NCBI GenBank assembly: GCA_044866695.1
Contig: JBIOUF010000071.1
Span: 1 to 13,213 of the forward strand
Direction: 5' to 3'
Source of the DNA: JBIOUF01 sp044866695
Lineage (GTDB): Bacteria > Actinomycetota > Actinomycetes > Propionibacteriales > Nocardioidaceae
DNA length: 13,213 bases
Part shown: positions 1-8,957 of the stretch, piece by piece
Layout: every line of letters starts with the position of its first letter
How positions within the stretch are numbered: position 1 is the first letter of the stretch
Notes under the pieces: model-generated
The model's database searches: none
What the model saw: only the letters and a program-made list of their open reading frames with translations
Told to the model about the DNA's origin: nothing
Position numbers and translations under genes: made by a program

Positions 1-329
1 GGTCTCAGCCGGACCACTGCCGCCGCGGCGGCAGCGGCGGCGAGCAGGAAGCCCAGGCCGATGGTGAGGATGCTGACCAGCCCGAGGGCGCCGAGCACGA
101 CGGCCGCCGCGACCGCGCAGCTCCACGCGGTCCGCGGGTTGCGGGCCACCGCGGCAGCGAGAGCCGCGCCGGCGCCCATGAGCATCAGCGCCGCCCACCA
201 GGCCACGTCACCGAAGGAGTCGTCGCCCTGGGCGGCGATGATGCCGACGTAGGTCAGGGTCATCACGAGGGCCAGGCCGGCGCTGACCCACGCCCAGACG
301 CGGCCCGTGATCGTCGTGCGGCGTGCCAC
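1..329 (-). CDS. Small integral membrane protein, hypothetical (3' end outside window)
   Basis: I do not recognise a family. Reading from a GTG at 329-327, the frame is open for 109 codons to the window edge, with G or C at nearly every third position. The protein starts with a short basic segment (VARRTTITGR). It then has hydrophobic stretches at about residues 12-33 (VWAWVSAGLALVMTLTYVG), 44-63, 71-87 and 88-108, so three or four membrane helices. The last visible part is an alanine run (about residues 96-104). TACCGT at 342-337, seven bases before the GTG, resembles a TANNNT -10 box and suggests a leaderless transcript. The gene lies 38 bp downstream of the MBL-fold gene on the same strand. 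The frame and membrane nature are well supported, the exact start less so, and the function is unknown. Confidence 0.7.
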   Translation of the reverse strand, partial: MARRTTITGRVWAWVSAGLALVMTLTYVGIIAAQGDDSFGDVAWWAALMLMGAGAALAAAVARNPRTAWSCAVAAAVVLGALGLVSILTIGLGFLLAAAAAAAAVVRLR

Positions 330-336
330 CTGTCGA

Positions 337-342
337 ACGGTA
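337..342 (-). promoter_or_regulatory. Putative -10 box of a leaderless promoter for the membrane protein
   Basis: Read on the minus strand the hexamer is TACCGT, fitting the actinobacterial TANNNT -10 pattern. It ends seven bases before the GTG at 329, so transcription would start at or next to the start codon. No good Shine-Dalgarno sequence precedes the GTG. No convincing -35 is seen. Confidence 0.35.
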
Positions 343-367
343 CTCGCCCGGACCCCCGGCGGCTCGG

Positions 368-1157
368 TCAGCCCAGGGACGCGGAGAGCTCGTCGAGGGC
401 CCTCGCCGCGCCCTCGGTGACCGGAGGCCCGTGGCCGACCAGGATCGTACGCGGCGCGAGGCGCGCCAGCTTGCGCACCGACGCCGCCGCCGCCGTCTCG
501 TCCTCGGTGAACTCGGGGTTGGAGCCGGCGAGCCCGTCGGTGTTGGTGAGCGCGTCCCCGGCGACCAGCAGGCTGGTGTCGGCGTCGAAGACGGCGACGT
601 GTCCTGCCGTGTGGCCAGGCGTGCCGACCATCGTCATGCCGAACACCTCGTCGCCGTCGTCGACCGGGCGGAGCCGGGCCGCGCCCTCGACCTCGACCTC
701 GACCTCGGTCAGGTCTGCCGCCGACGTACCCCGTGGCGCCGCCCGCCCTGGTCAGCACCTCACCGACGCTGCCGGCGTGGTCGGGGTGCTTGTGGGTGAG
801 CACGACGTGGCGGACCCCGGCCCAGCCCGGGCCGGTCCGGTCGAGGACCGCCCCGATCGCGTCGGCGCTCCCCTCGACCCCGGTGTCCACGACCGCCGCC
901 TCGCGACCGCGCACCAGCACGTACGCCGCCACGAACCCCAGGTCGACCCGCGACCACGCCAGCCCGCCCGGTGCGCCGCCGTCGGCGGCGGCCGTCGACG
1001 TCTCGGCGCGCGGGCTCTCGTCGCTCGCGCCCGGTCGGCCGTCGCGGTCCTCGTCGCTGCACGCGGCGAGCCCGAACACCGCGATCCCCAGCATGCCACG
1101 CCCGGTCTGGGTGAGCAGCCACCGGCGCCCCACCCGTCGGCCGGTCAGCACGGTCAC
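368..1157 (-). pseudogene. MBL-fold metallo-hydrolase, predicted exported lipoprotein, broken by a frameshift
   Basis: The start is the GTG at 1157, with GGAGG (1165-1169) seven bases upstream. The first frame gives a basic twin-arginine-like start (TGRRVGRRWLLT, residues 5-16), a hydrophobic stretch and a lipobox-like LAAC (Cys33), so Tat or Sec export with lipid anchoring is plausible. It then shows the metallo-beta-lactamase core, including VVDTG (residues 89-93) and the metal-binding THKHPDH (residues 121-127). Near 715-735 the reading moves to another frame, which continues with ADLTEVEVEVEG, GTPGHTAGH, VAGDAL and GHGPPV to a TGA at 368. Both halves are needed for one ordinary MBL protein of about 262 residues. 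Restoring two bases would give the smoother YVGAADLTE; removing one base would also restore the frame. It is either a young pseudogene or a sequencing error in GC-rich DNA. The substrate cannot be told. Confidence 0.82.
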
Positions 1158-1164
1158 CGGTCCG

Positions 1165-1169
1165 CCTCC
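1165..1169 (-). promoter_or_regulatory. Shine-Dalgarno sequence that fixes the MBL-fold gene start
   Basis: GGAGG on the minus strand lies seven bases upstream of the GTG at 1157. It is the only strong ribosome site near the gene's beginning. It favours this GTG over the internal ATG at codon 22, which would lose the twin-arginine part of the signal peptide. Confidence 0.65.
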
Positions 1170-1250
1170 GGTCGGGCTCGGCGCCGCGGCACGGTCGGCT
1201 TCTGGCTCCGCTCGCCCATGAGCCGACTGTCACCTCTCCGGCGCGGGGCG

Positions 1251-1766
1251 TCAACGGTCCCTGGCGCCGTCCAGGCACTCGCGGAGCAGGTCCGCGTGGC
1301 CGTTGTGCTGGGCGTACTCCTCGATCATGTGCACCACCACCGCGCGGACCGACATCACGCCGGCGCGCGTCCGCACAGTGTCGTCGTACGACGCCCGGGC
1401 CAGCGCCTGGTCGGCCAGCCGGGTCTCCTCGAGCAGCCGCGCGTAGTCCTGCTCGGCGCGAGCCGGGTCGAGGTCCTCGAAGTCCCCGTCGTCGCCCAGC
1501 GCCGGGTCGTACAGCGGCTCCAGCCGCTGCCTGGCCACCCGCTCGCGGAACCAGGTGCGCTCGACGTAGGCCAGGTGCCGGACCAGGCCGAGCAGGGCCA
1601 GGTTCGACGGCGGGACCGAGCGGGTCGCCAGCTGTTGCCCGGTCAGCCCGGCGCACTTGTGCAGCAGGTAGGCGCGGTGCCACGCCAGGTACCCCTCCAG
1701 CAACGGCCGGTCCTCGCCGACGAGCGGGACCGCCGGCAGCTCCACCTCGGGCGCCGTCCAGGTCAT
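1251..1766 (-). CDS. DinB family protein (DUF664 type)
   Basis: A 171-residue protein of the DinB four-helix-bundle superfamily. Several actinobacterial members bind a divalent metal and are thought to be thiol (mycothiol)-dependent transferases or hydrolases. Visible family marks are SNLALLGLVRHLAYVERTWF (residues 54-73, His64) and the C-terminal helix with HMIEEYAQHNGHADLLRE (residues 146-163, His154 and His157). These supply the three-histidine site typical of the family. Length is normal. The ATG at 1766 is chosen because the conserved region begins soon after and the upstream reading is low-complexity. There is no Shine-Dalgarno, but CATGAT six bases before the ATG keeps the A and T of a TANNNT box, so leaderless translation is possible. 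It is divergent from the protease gene. Family sure, substrate unknown. Confidence 0.87.
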   Translation of the reverse strand: MTWTAPEVELPAVPLVGEDRPLLEGYLAWHRAYLLHKCAGLTGQQLATRSVPPSNLALLGLVRHLAYVERTWFRERVARQRLEPLYDPALGDDGDFEDLDPARAEQDYARLLEETRLADQALARASYDDTVRTRAGVMSVRAVVVHMIEEYAQHNGHADLLRECLDGARDR

Positions 1767-1816
1767 GGCGGCATCATGGCACCCGCGCGGCCGAGCCGGC
1801 GCTGGTCTGCCCCGCC

Positions 1817-1822
1817 TACGCT
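1817..1822 (+). promoter_or_regulatory. Putative -10 box of a leaderless sppA promoter
   Basis: TACGCT fits TANNNT and ends six bases before the ATG at 1829, placing the expected transcription start on the ATG. The bases between (CCTCCC) are the opposite of a Shine-Dalgarno sequence, which supports a leaderless message. No clear -35 is seen. Confidence 0.5.
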
Positions 1823-1828
1823 CCTCCC

Positions 1829-3580
1829 ATGAGGTCACCGTCCGCGCTCCCCGTCCTGCGTCGCACCCGATGGGGCGGCCCGCCGGACCGCGTGCTGCTC
1901 GAGCTGGACCTCGGCAGGGGCGTGGCCGAGACACCGCCGGCGTCCCCGCTCGAGGCGGTCCGCGCGCTGCACACTCCGATGCTGCGCACGCTGGTCGAAC
2001 ACCTGCGGCGGGCTGAGCAGGACCCCGAGGTGGCCGGGCTGATCGCATCGGTCGGGGCCACGCGGCTCAGCCTGGCCCAGTCCGAGGAACTGCGCGCGGC
2101 GGTGCAGTCGTTCCGCGGTTCCGGTAGGCCGACCCTGGCCTGGAGCCCGGCGTTCGGCGAGCTGACGCCGGGAACCATCGGCTACCACCTGGCCACCGCC
2201 TTCGACGAGATCTGGCTGCAGCCCACCGGGCTGCTCACCCTGGTGGGCTTCGCCGCCGAGGCGGTGTTCCTGCGCGGGGCTCTCGACCGGCTGGGCGTAG
2301 AGCCCCAGCTGCACCAGCGCCACGAGTACAAGACCGCGGCCGACACGTTCATGCGCACGTCCATCTCGCCGTCCCACAAGGAGATGCTCACCAGGTTCCT
2401 GGAGTCCGCCACCGAGACGGTGGTCGCCGACGTCGCGACGGCCCGCGGCCTCGACCCCGGCACGGTCCGGTCGGCGCTGGACGCCGGCCCCCAGACCGCG
2501 CAGGAGGCCCGCGAGCGCGGCCTGGTCGACCACCTCGGCTACCGGGACGAGGCGTACGCCGCGATGGGCCGGCGGCTGGGCACCGACGAGCCGAGCCTGC
2601 GCTACGTCGAACGCCACGGACAGAGCGCCCTTCGAGCGGTCGTCGGACCCATGGTGCGCCTCCCTGGGCGCCGGCCGGTCGTGGGCGTCGTCCAGGCCTC
2701 CGGGCCGATCCACCTCGGGCGTCCCGACCCGCGGTCGCCGTGGGGCGGGCACTCGGTCGGCTCCGACCCGCTCACGGCGGCCCTGAGGGCGGCGGGACGA
2801 GACGAGAAGGTGGTCGCGGTCGTCCTGCGCGTCGACAGTCCCGGCGGCTCCTACGTCGCCTCCGACGCCATCCGGCGGGAGGTCCTGGCGCTGCGCGAAG
2901 GGGGCACCCCCGTGGTGGCCTCGATGGCGTCCGTGGCGGCGTCCGGCGGCTACTACATCGCCATGCCGTGCGACGCGGTGTACGCCGGCGCCGGCACCGT
3001 CACGGGCTCCATCGGGGTCCTGGCCGGCAAGAGCGTCGTCCGCGAGGGGCTGGCCCGGCTCGGCGTCGACCGGGAGACCGTCGCGGCGTCCAGGCACGCG
3101 GCGATGCTGTCGTCCAACCGCCCCTTCGACGAGGCGGAGCTGGCCCTGCTGGACCGGTGGCTCGACGACGTCTACGCCGACTTCACCGCCAAGGCGGCCG
3201 CGGACCGCGGCCTGGCCGTGGACGACCTGCGAGCGGTGGCCCGCGGTCGGGTGTGGACGGGCGCCGACGCCGTCCGACACGGTCTGGTCGACGCGGTGGG
3301 AGGTCTCGAGCGCGCGGTGCGCGACGCGTGCCGCCGGGCCGGGGTCGCCCGCGACGAGGTCGACGTGCGGGCCCTCCCGGCGGCCAACCCGCTCCAGGCG
3401 CTGCTGCCGCGGGAGAGCTCCGACGCCGTCGACGTGGGCCTGCCACTCCACGAGGGGCCGGCTCTGTGGCAGTGGCTGCAGCCCGAGCTGCACGCCCTCC
3501 TCGGCGTGGCGGCGCCGTACGGCGGGGTGCTGAGCCTGCCCCCGCTGCGCCTCCAGGGACTGCTGCCGGGCCGGCCGTAG
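1829..3580 (+). CDS. sppA: S49 family serine protease, signal peptide peptidase SppA (long, two-domain type)
   Basis: A 583-residue protein of the long SppA type, in which two related domains form one protease that degrades signal peptides and other membrane-associated peptides with a Ser/Lys dyad. The N-terminal domain carries the expected lysine in HEYKTAADTF (Lys168). The C-terminal domain has RVDSPGG (residues 334-340) and the nucleophile in VAASGGYYIA (Ser372), followed by TGSIGV (residues 392-397). Both catalytic residues are present and in the usual order. No N-terminal membrane helix or signal peptide is visible (MRSPSALPVLRRTRWGG), unlike the membrane-anchored E. coli enzyme, so it may work in the cytoplasm or bind the membrane peripherally. 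The ATG fits a leaderless promoter. The stop codon is 3 bp from that of the convergent gene at 3584. Confidence 0.95.
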   Translation: MRSPSALPVLRRTRWGGPPDRVLLELDLGRGVAETPPASPLEAVRALHTPMLRTLVEHLRRAEQDPEVAGLIASVGATRLSLAQSEELRAAVQSFRGSGRPTLAWSPAFGELTPGTIGYHLATAFDEIWLQPTGLLTLVGFAAEAVFLRGALDRLGVEPQLHQRHEYKTAADTFMRTSISPSHKEMLTRFLESATETVVADVATARGLDPGTVRSALDAGPQTAQEARERGLVDHLGYRDEAYAAMGRRLGTDEPSLRYVERHGQSALRAVVGPMVRLPGRRPVVGVVQASGPIHLGRPDPRSPWGGHSVGSDPLTAALRAAGRDEKVVAVVLRVDSPGGSYVASDAIRREVLALREGGTPVVASMASVAASGGYYIAMPCDAVYAGAGTVTGSIGVLAGKSVVREGLARLGVDRETVAASRHAAMLSSNRPFDEAELALLDRWLDDVYADFTAKAAADRGLAVDDLRAVARGRVWTGADAVRHGLVDAVGGLERAVRDACRRAGVARDEVDVRALPAANPLQALLPRESSDAVDVGLPLHEGPALWQWLQPELHALLGVAAPYGGVLSLPPLRLQGLLPGRP

Positions 3581-3583
3581 GCC

Positions 3584-4132
3584 CTAGCCCCGCCGGACCG
3601 CGGCCAGGTGGGCGAACGCCGCCAGGCCGACGGCGCGCCGCTCGCCCTCGGGAAGCACCTCGACGAAGTCCGCGCCGACCCGTCTCAGCCTGCCGCGGGT
3701 GGCCGTCCCGTCGAGGCGGGTCAGCAGGACCGGTTCGCGGGACTCCGCCAGCCGGCGTAGGGCCGAACCGGTCCCGAGCCGGGCGGCCACACCGCGAGCC
3801 GGCTCGGGCACCGCGCGCTCCGAGAGGCCCTCGGCGGCCGTCACCGCTGCCAGGCGCACCAGCCACTCCTGGGTGGGCCGCGCGCCGGGGCCTCCCACCA
3901 GCAGCCAGTCCCGGCCCGCGGCGGCCAGCCGTCCGCTCATCCGGCCCACGCCGACGACGTGGAGCTCGACGTCGAGGCCGACGGAGGCGTGGACGCGCGC
4001 GGCCAGGTCGACGGCGGCGTACTCCGCGCGTCCGAGCTCGGCGACCTCGAGGTCGCGGTCGGCCAGCGCCAGACCTTCGGCCTCCTGCTCGAGGTCGTCG
4101 AACAGCCCGAGCAGCCGTTCCTCCCAGCCCAC
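3584..4132 (-). CDS. Conserved actinobacterial hypothetical protein, two predicted small-barrel halves
   Basis: A 182-residue protein resembling a widespread actinobacterial family often mis-named 'Fis family regulator', whose function I do not know. It starts VGWEERLLGLFDDLEQEAEG, an acidic helix with the family-typical N-terminal W...LF.DLE. Two similar beta-rich halves follow: residues about 52-100 (LDVELHVVGVGRMSGRLAAA then RDWLLVGG) and 133-180 (EPVLLTRLDGTATRGRLRRV then GADFVEVLPEGE). Each has a 'G-x-L-x-x-V/A-G-x-D-[FW]' pattern like an Sm-type barrel strand pair. This fold is my inference. The GTG at 4132 is chosen over in-frame codons further up because the family begins here and a good promoter places the transcript start beside it. 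It is divergent from the LysM gene and convergent with sppA. Confidence 0.75.
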   Translation of the reverse strand: MGWEERLLGLFDDLEQEAEGLALADRDLEVAELGRAEYAAVDLAARVHASVGLDVELHVVGVGRMSGRLAAAGRDWLLVGGPGARPTQEWLVRLAAVTAAEGLSERAVPEPARGVAARLGTGSALRRLAESREPVLLTRLDGTATRGRLRRVGADFVEVLPEGERRAVGLAAFAHLAAVRRG

Positions 4133-4139
4133 CCGGCAC

Positions 4140-4168
4140 ACCGTGGTCCCCGGAGGAGCCGGTGTCAA
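4140..4168 (-). promoter_or_regulatory. Promoter of the 3584-4132 gene, likely leaderless
   Basis: On the minus strand a perfect -35 box TTGACA (4168-4163) is followed after 17 bases by CACGGT (4145-4140), which keeps the A and final T of TANNNT. The expected start point is one base before or at the GTG at 4132, so the message would have almost no leader. No Shine-Dalgarno sequence is present, which agrees. Confidence 0.55.
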
Positions 4169-4185
4169 CGGTTGTGGACGCCCGA

Positions 4186-4215
4186 TTGCCAACGAGCGCC
4201 TACGCAGTCTATAAA
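4186..4215 (+). promoter_or_regulatory. Sigma70-type promoter of the LysM/Rv3235-like operon
   Basis: TTGCCA (4186-4191) and TATAAA (4210-4215) are separated by 18 bases and each matches the housekeeping consensus at five of six positions. Predicted start is near 4222, giving a leader of about 60 nt before the ATG at 4282. The region is unusually AT-rich for this genome. Two CAAAC words (4219-4223 and 4229-4233) lie exactly 10 bp apart at the predicted start and could bind a regulator. Confidence 0.6.
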
Positions 4216-4281
4216 TGCCAAACAGCGTCAAACGCATTGATAGGGCGGCTAAGGGGCCGCATCTCTCGGGTCGGGGGTCGA

Positions 4282-5214
4282 ATGGCACGCACCGTCCGGA
4301 CGGCCTGCCTGCTGGTGGCGCTCGCCCTCGGCGGCGCCGTCGGCACCTGGACGCTGGCGCCGTTCCTCACCGCGCCGTGGCACCTGACCGGCGACGCTCC
4401 GGTGACGGCCGTCGTGTCGGCCTGCGCATGGCTGCTGCTGGCTTGCCTCGGCTGGCTGGCGCTCGGCGTGCTGGTCACCCTGCGCGACCTGCGGGGCCCC
4501 GCCCGGACGTCCCGGTCCCGCCTGCTCGCCCCCGCGGCGCTGCGCAGGGTGGTCGTCGTGCTCGTCGGGGTCGGGCTGTCCGGATCCGTCGCGGGCGTGG
4601 CATCGGCCGCCCAGCCCGGACCAGCAGGCCCGGCGCCGGCGACACCTCCGTCGTCCGCGGCCGCACCCAGGCTGGACGGCCTCGTCCTCCCCGACCGCGT
4701 CGAGGACGTTGCCCCGGCGCCGCGGACCCCCGCGCCGCGGACCCCCGCGCCCGCCCCGCATCCAACCCCGGACCCGACCCCGGGCCCCATGCCGGACCCC
4801 GTGCCGGACCCCGTGCCGGCGTCCACGCCCGGTCCCGCGCCGTCACCGGACCCCGCGCACCCGCTCGTCTCCGCGCCCGGTCCGACGGGCCGGACCGGTC
4901 CCCGGTCGGCTCCTGGGTCGTCGGCGGACCCCGGCCAGGAGCCCCGGCGCACGCCGGCCGCGGCGGGCCGGACCGTCGTGGTGCGGCCCGGTGACTCCCT
5001 GTGGAGCATCGCCGCGCGCACCCTCCCCGAAGGCAGCGGGCCCGCCCAGGTGGACTCCGCCTGGCGGCGGATCTACGCCGCCAACCGGCCACCGCTGGGC
5101 CCCGACCCCGACCTGATCCGTCCCGGGGACGTGCTGGGCATCCCCCGGGACCTGGCCGCAGCGCGCCCCGACCATCCCTCCGACCACCCCTCCGACCACC
5201 AGGAGCCCCGGTGA
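4282..5214 (+). CDS. Membrane-anchored LysM domain protein
   Basis: A 310-residue protein. Hydrophobic helices lie at about residues 7-29 (CLLVALALGGAVGTWTLAPF), 41-67 (VVSACAWLLLACLGWLALGV) and 89-110 (VVVVLVGVGLSGSVAGVASA). Then come about 110 proline/alanine-rich residues and a C-terminal LysM domain (about 231-288) with RPGDSLWSIAARTLP, AWRRIYAANRP, and the closing LIRPGDVLGIP. LysM domains bind N-acetylglucosamine-containing chains such as peptidoglycan. The layout fits a protein fixed in the membrane that reaches the cell wall through a flexible linker. The ATG at 4282 follows GGGGG closely and starts just before the first helix. The tail has a DHPSDHPSDH repeat. The stop codon overlaps the next gene's GTG. 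Exact role unknown. Confidence 0.9.
   Translation: MARTVRTACLLVALALGGAVGTWTLAPFLTAPWHLTGDAPVTAVVSACAWLLLACLGWLALGVLVTLRDLRGPARTSRSRLLAPAALRRVVVVLVGVGLSGSVAGVASAAQPGPAGPAPATPPSSAAAPRLDGLVLPDRVEDVAPAPRTPAPRTPAPAPHPTPDPTPGPMPDPVPDPVPASTPGPAPSPDPAHPLVSAPGPTGRTGPRSAPGSSADPGQEPRRTPAAAGRTVVVRPGDSLWSIAARTLPEGSGPAQVDSAWRRIYAANRPPLGPDPDLIRPGDVLGIPRDLAAARPDHPSDHPSDHQEPR
4717..4746 (+). repeat. 15-bp direct repeat in the proline-rich linker of the LysM protein
   Basis: Two identical 15-bp units (GCGCCGCGGACCCCC) in tandem encode APRTP-APRTP. A second small tandem, 12-bp units ending CCGGACCCC at 4789-4812, encodes PDPVPDPV. Both are in frame, so copy change alters only linker length. Confidence 0.85.
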
Positions 5215-5759
5215 CCAACCTCGCGCACCAGACGACCGCCGGTCAGCCCGCGCCGTCCCGCATCCCGGCCCCGGGCCCGGGCACAGCGACGGTGACCACC
5301 CTGGTCCCCTGCGCCAACGTCGAACCCGTCGCCGCCGCGGCAGTGCAGGGCGCGCTGGCCCTCGACCTGCGCAGCACCGAGCCGCACGGCGACCCCCAGC
5401 CGGAGCCTCGGCTCGCGGGCGTCGCCGACGCGGACGTCGCGGCCTGGGCCGCGCGGTTCGCACAGGCCGTCGTGGAGGCCGCGGCCGGGCACCGCCCGCT
5501 CACCCAGCTGCTCCGGTGGACGAGCCCCGCGGTCTACGCCGGGCTGGAGCAGCGGCTCGAGCTGCTGTCGCAGGCCACCGTGCTGCACCGGCGGCGCACG
5601 ATCCGCCCGCAGGTCCGCACCGTGCACGTGTGCCGGCCGTCGGCAGGGTCCGCGGAGGTCAGCGTGCACGTCCGGTACGGCGAGCGGTCCCGCGCCCTGG
5701 CCGCGAGGCTCGACCACCGCGGTGGCCGCTGGCTGTGCACCGCCTTGGTCATCGGCTGA
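5211..5759 (+). CDS. Rv3235 family protein (DUF6459)
   Basis: A 182-residue protein resembling the actinobacterial Rv3235 family, which regularly sits beside secA and has no established function. The first 65 residues are Pro/Ala-rich and probably disordered. The conserved part follows: VAAWAARFAQAVVEAAAGHR (residues 76-95), PLTQLLRWTSPAVYAGLEQR (96-115), and a beta-rich end with VRTVHVCRP, AEVSVHVRYGERSRALAARL and GGRWLCTALVIG. The 'RPLTQLLRW' segment is the family mark. The end looks like an NTF2-like sheet, which is my inference. GTG at 5211 overlaps the LysM stop by 4 bp (GTGA). AGGAG at 5201-5205 lies five bases upstream, so translation is probably coupled. No signal peptide or membrane helix. 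It converges with secA. Confidence 0.87.
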   Translation: MTNLAHQTTAGQPAPSRIPAPGPGTATVTTLVPCANVEPVAAAAVQGALALDLRSTEPHGDPQPEPRLAGVADADVAAWAARFAQAVVEAAAGHRPLTQLLRWTSPAVYAGLEQRLELLSQATVLHRRRTIRPQVRTVHVCRPSAGSAEVSVHVRYGERSRALAARLDHRGGRWLCTALVIG

Positions 5760-5763
5760 CCCC

Positions 5764-5780
5764 GGCGGCCAGGCGCCGCC
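5764..5780. terminator. Possible bidirectional terminator between the Rv3235-like gene and secA
   Basis: GGCGGC (5764-5769), a five-base loop and GCCGCC (5775-5780) form a perfect six-pair GC stem. It lies 5 bp after the Rv3235-like stop codon in the 59-bp gap between convergent genes. It has no T-run on either side, so it is not a classic intrinsic terminator. Confidence 0.4.
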
Positions 5781-5818
5781 ACCGATCCCGGGTCCGACCT
5801 TCGACGTCGGCGACGGGC

Positions 5819-8683
<2,865 letters not shown>

Positions 8684-8726
8684 GTGTGTTGCTCCCGGCT
8701 GATGACTTGCTGCTGGCTTGCTGCTG

Positions 8727-8747
8727 GCCGGGTCGACGACCCGGCCG
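8727..8747 (-). promoter_or_regulatory. Perfect hairpin in the secA leader
   Basis: GGCCGGGTC (8727-8735), three bases, and GACCCGGCC (8739-8747) give a nine-pair GC stem. It lies 43 bases before the secA start, inside the predicted transcript. Beside it is an exact 11-bp tandem duplication (CTTGCTGCTGG, 8708-8729). The hairpin could affect elongation or mRNA stability. No ribosome site lies in the stem. Confidence 0.5.
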
Positions 8748-8773
8748 CGCGACCCCGTACGACCGCGTCTGCC

Positions 8774-8779
8774 ACTCTA
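8774..8779 (-). promoter_or_regulatory. Putative -10 box for secA
   Basis: TAGAGT on the minus strand fits TANNNT. The predicted start near 8767 gives a leader of about 83 nt before the GTG at 8683. The -35 region is weak. Confidence 0.4.
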
Positions 8780-8866
8780 CCGAGCGACGCGGGCGTAGCC
8801 GGCTGGGGCGAAGCCCGAGAACAGGCGAGCCGTCGGAGCTTCCCGCTGTGCGCGAAGCGCCGCACC

Positions 8867-8954
8867 GGGAGGTTGCGACGGCTCGCCGTCCCCCGCGCGG
8901 GAGGTTGCGACGGCTCGCCGTCCCCCACACGGGAGGTTGCGCCGGCTCGCCGGG
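8867..8954. repeat. 32-bp tandem repeat, three units, each with a small hairpin
   Basis: Units begin GGGAGGTTGCG at 8867, 8899 and 8931, with period exactly 32 bp. The third unit ends at the ycaQ-like stop codon. Units 1 and 2 contain GACGGCTCGCCGTC, a five-pair stem with a CTCG loop. Unit 3 has GCCGGCTCGCCGG, where an A:T pair became C:G with both sides changed. A degraded copy in the opposite direction, GGCGAGCCGTCGGAGCTTCC, is at 8824-8843. The array lies between the convergently oriented end of the response regulator/ycaQ-like operon and the secA promoter on the same strand, so it may also end transcription from the upstream operon. Confidence 0.85.
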
Positions 8955-8957
8955 GGG

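Noticed and set aside
417..1832. Long plus-strand frame of 471 codons opposite the MBL-fold and DinB genes
   Set aside because: It is the mirror of minus-strand genes that have clear family motifs. Its own translation is Arg/Pro-rich without any recognisable domain.
1816..2048. N-terminal extension of the DinB frame beyond 1766
   Set aside because: It overlaps the sppA promoter and start on the other strand, and the residues are low-complexity. The family begins near MTWTAPEV.
2740..4281. Upstream part of the long plus-strand frame that ends with the LysM protein
   Set aside because: The part before 4282 overlaps sppA and the minus-strand gene and is Arg/Gly/Pro-rich. The promoter and first membrane helix place the real start at 4282.
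4133..4288. N-terminal extension MPFDPRPERCGP... of the 3584-4132 gene
   Set aside because: It would run through both promoters and is not like the family, which starts with the W...LF.DLE helix.
8867..8954. CRISPR array with 32-bp period
   Set aside because: The whole 32-bp period is repeated with only small changes, so there are no spacers.
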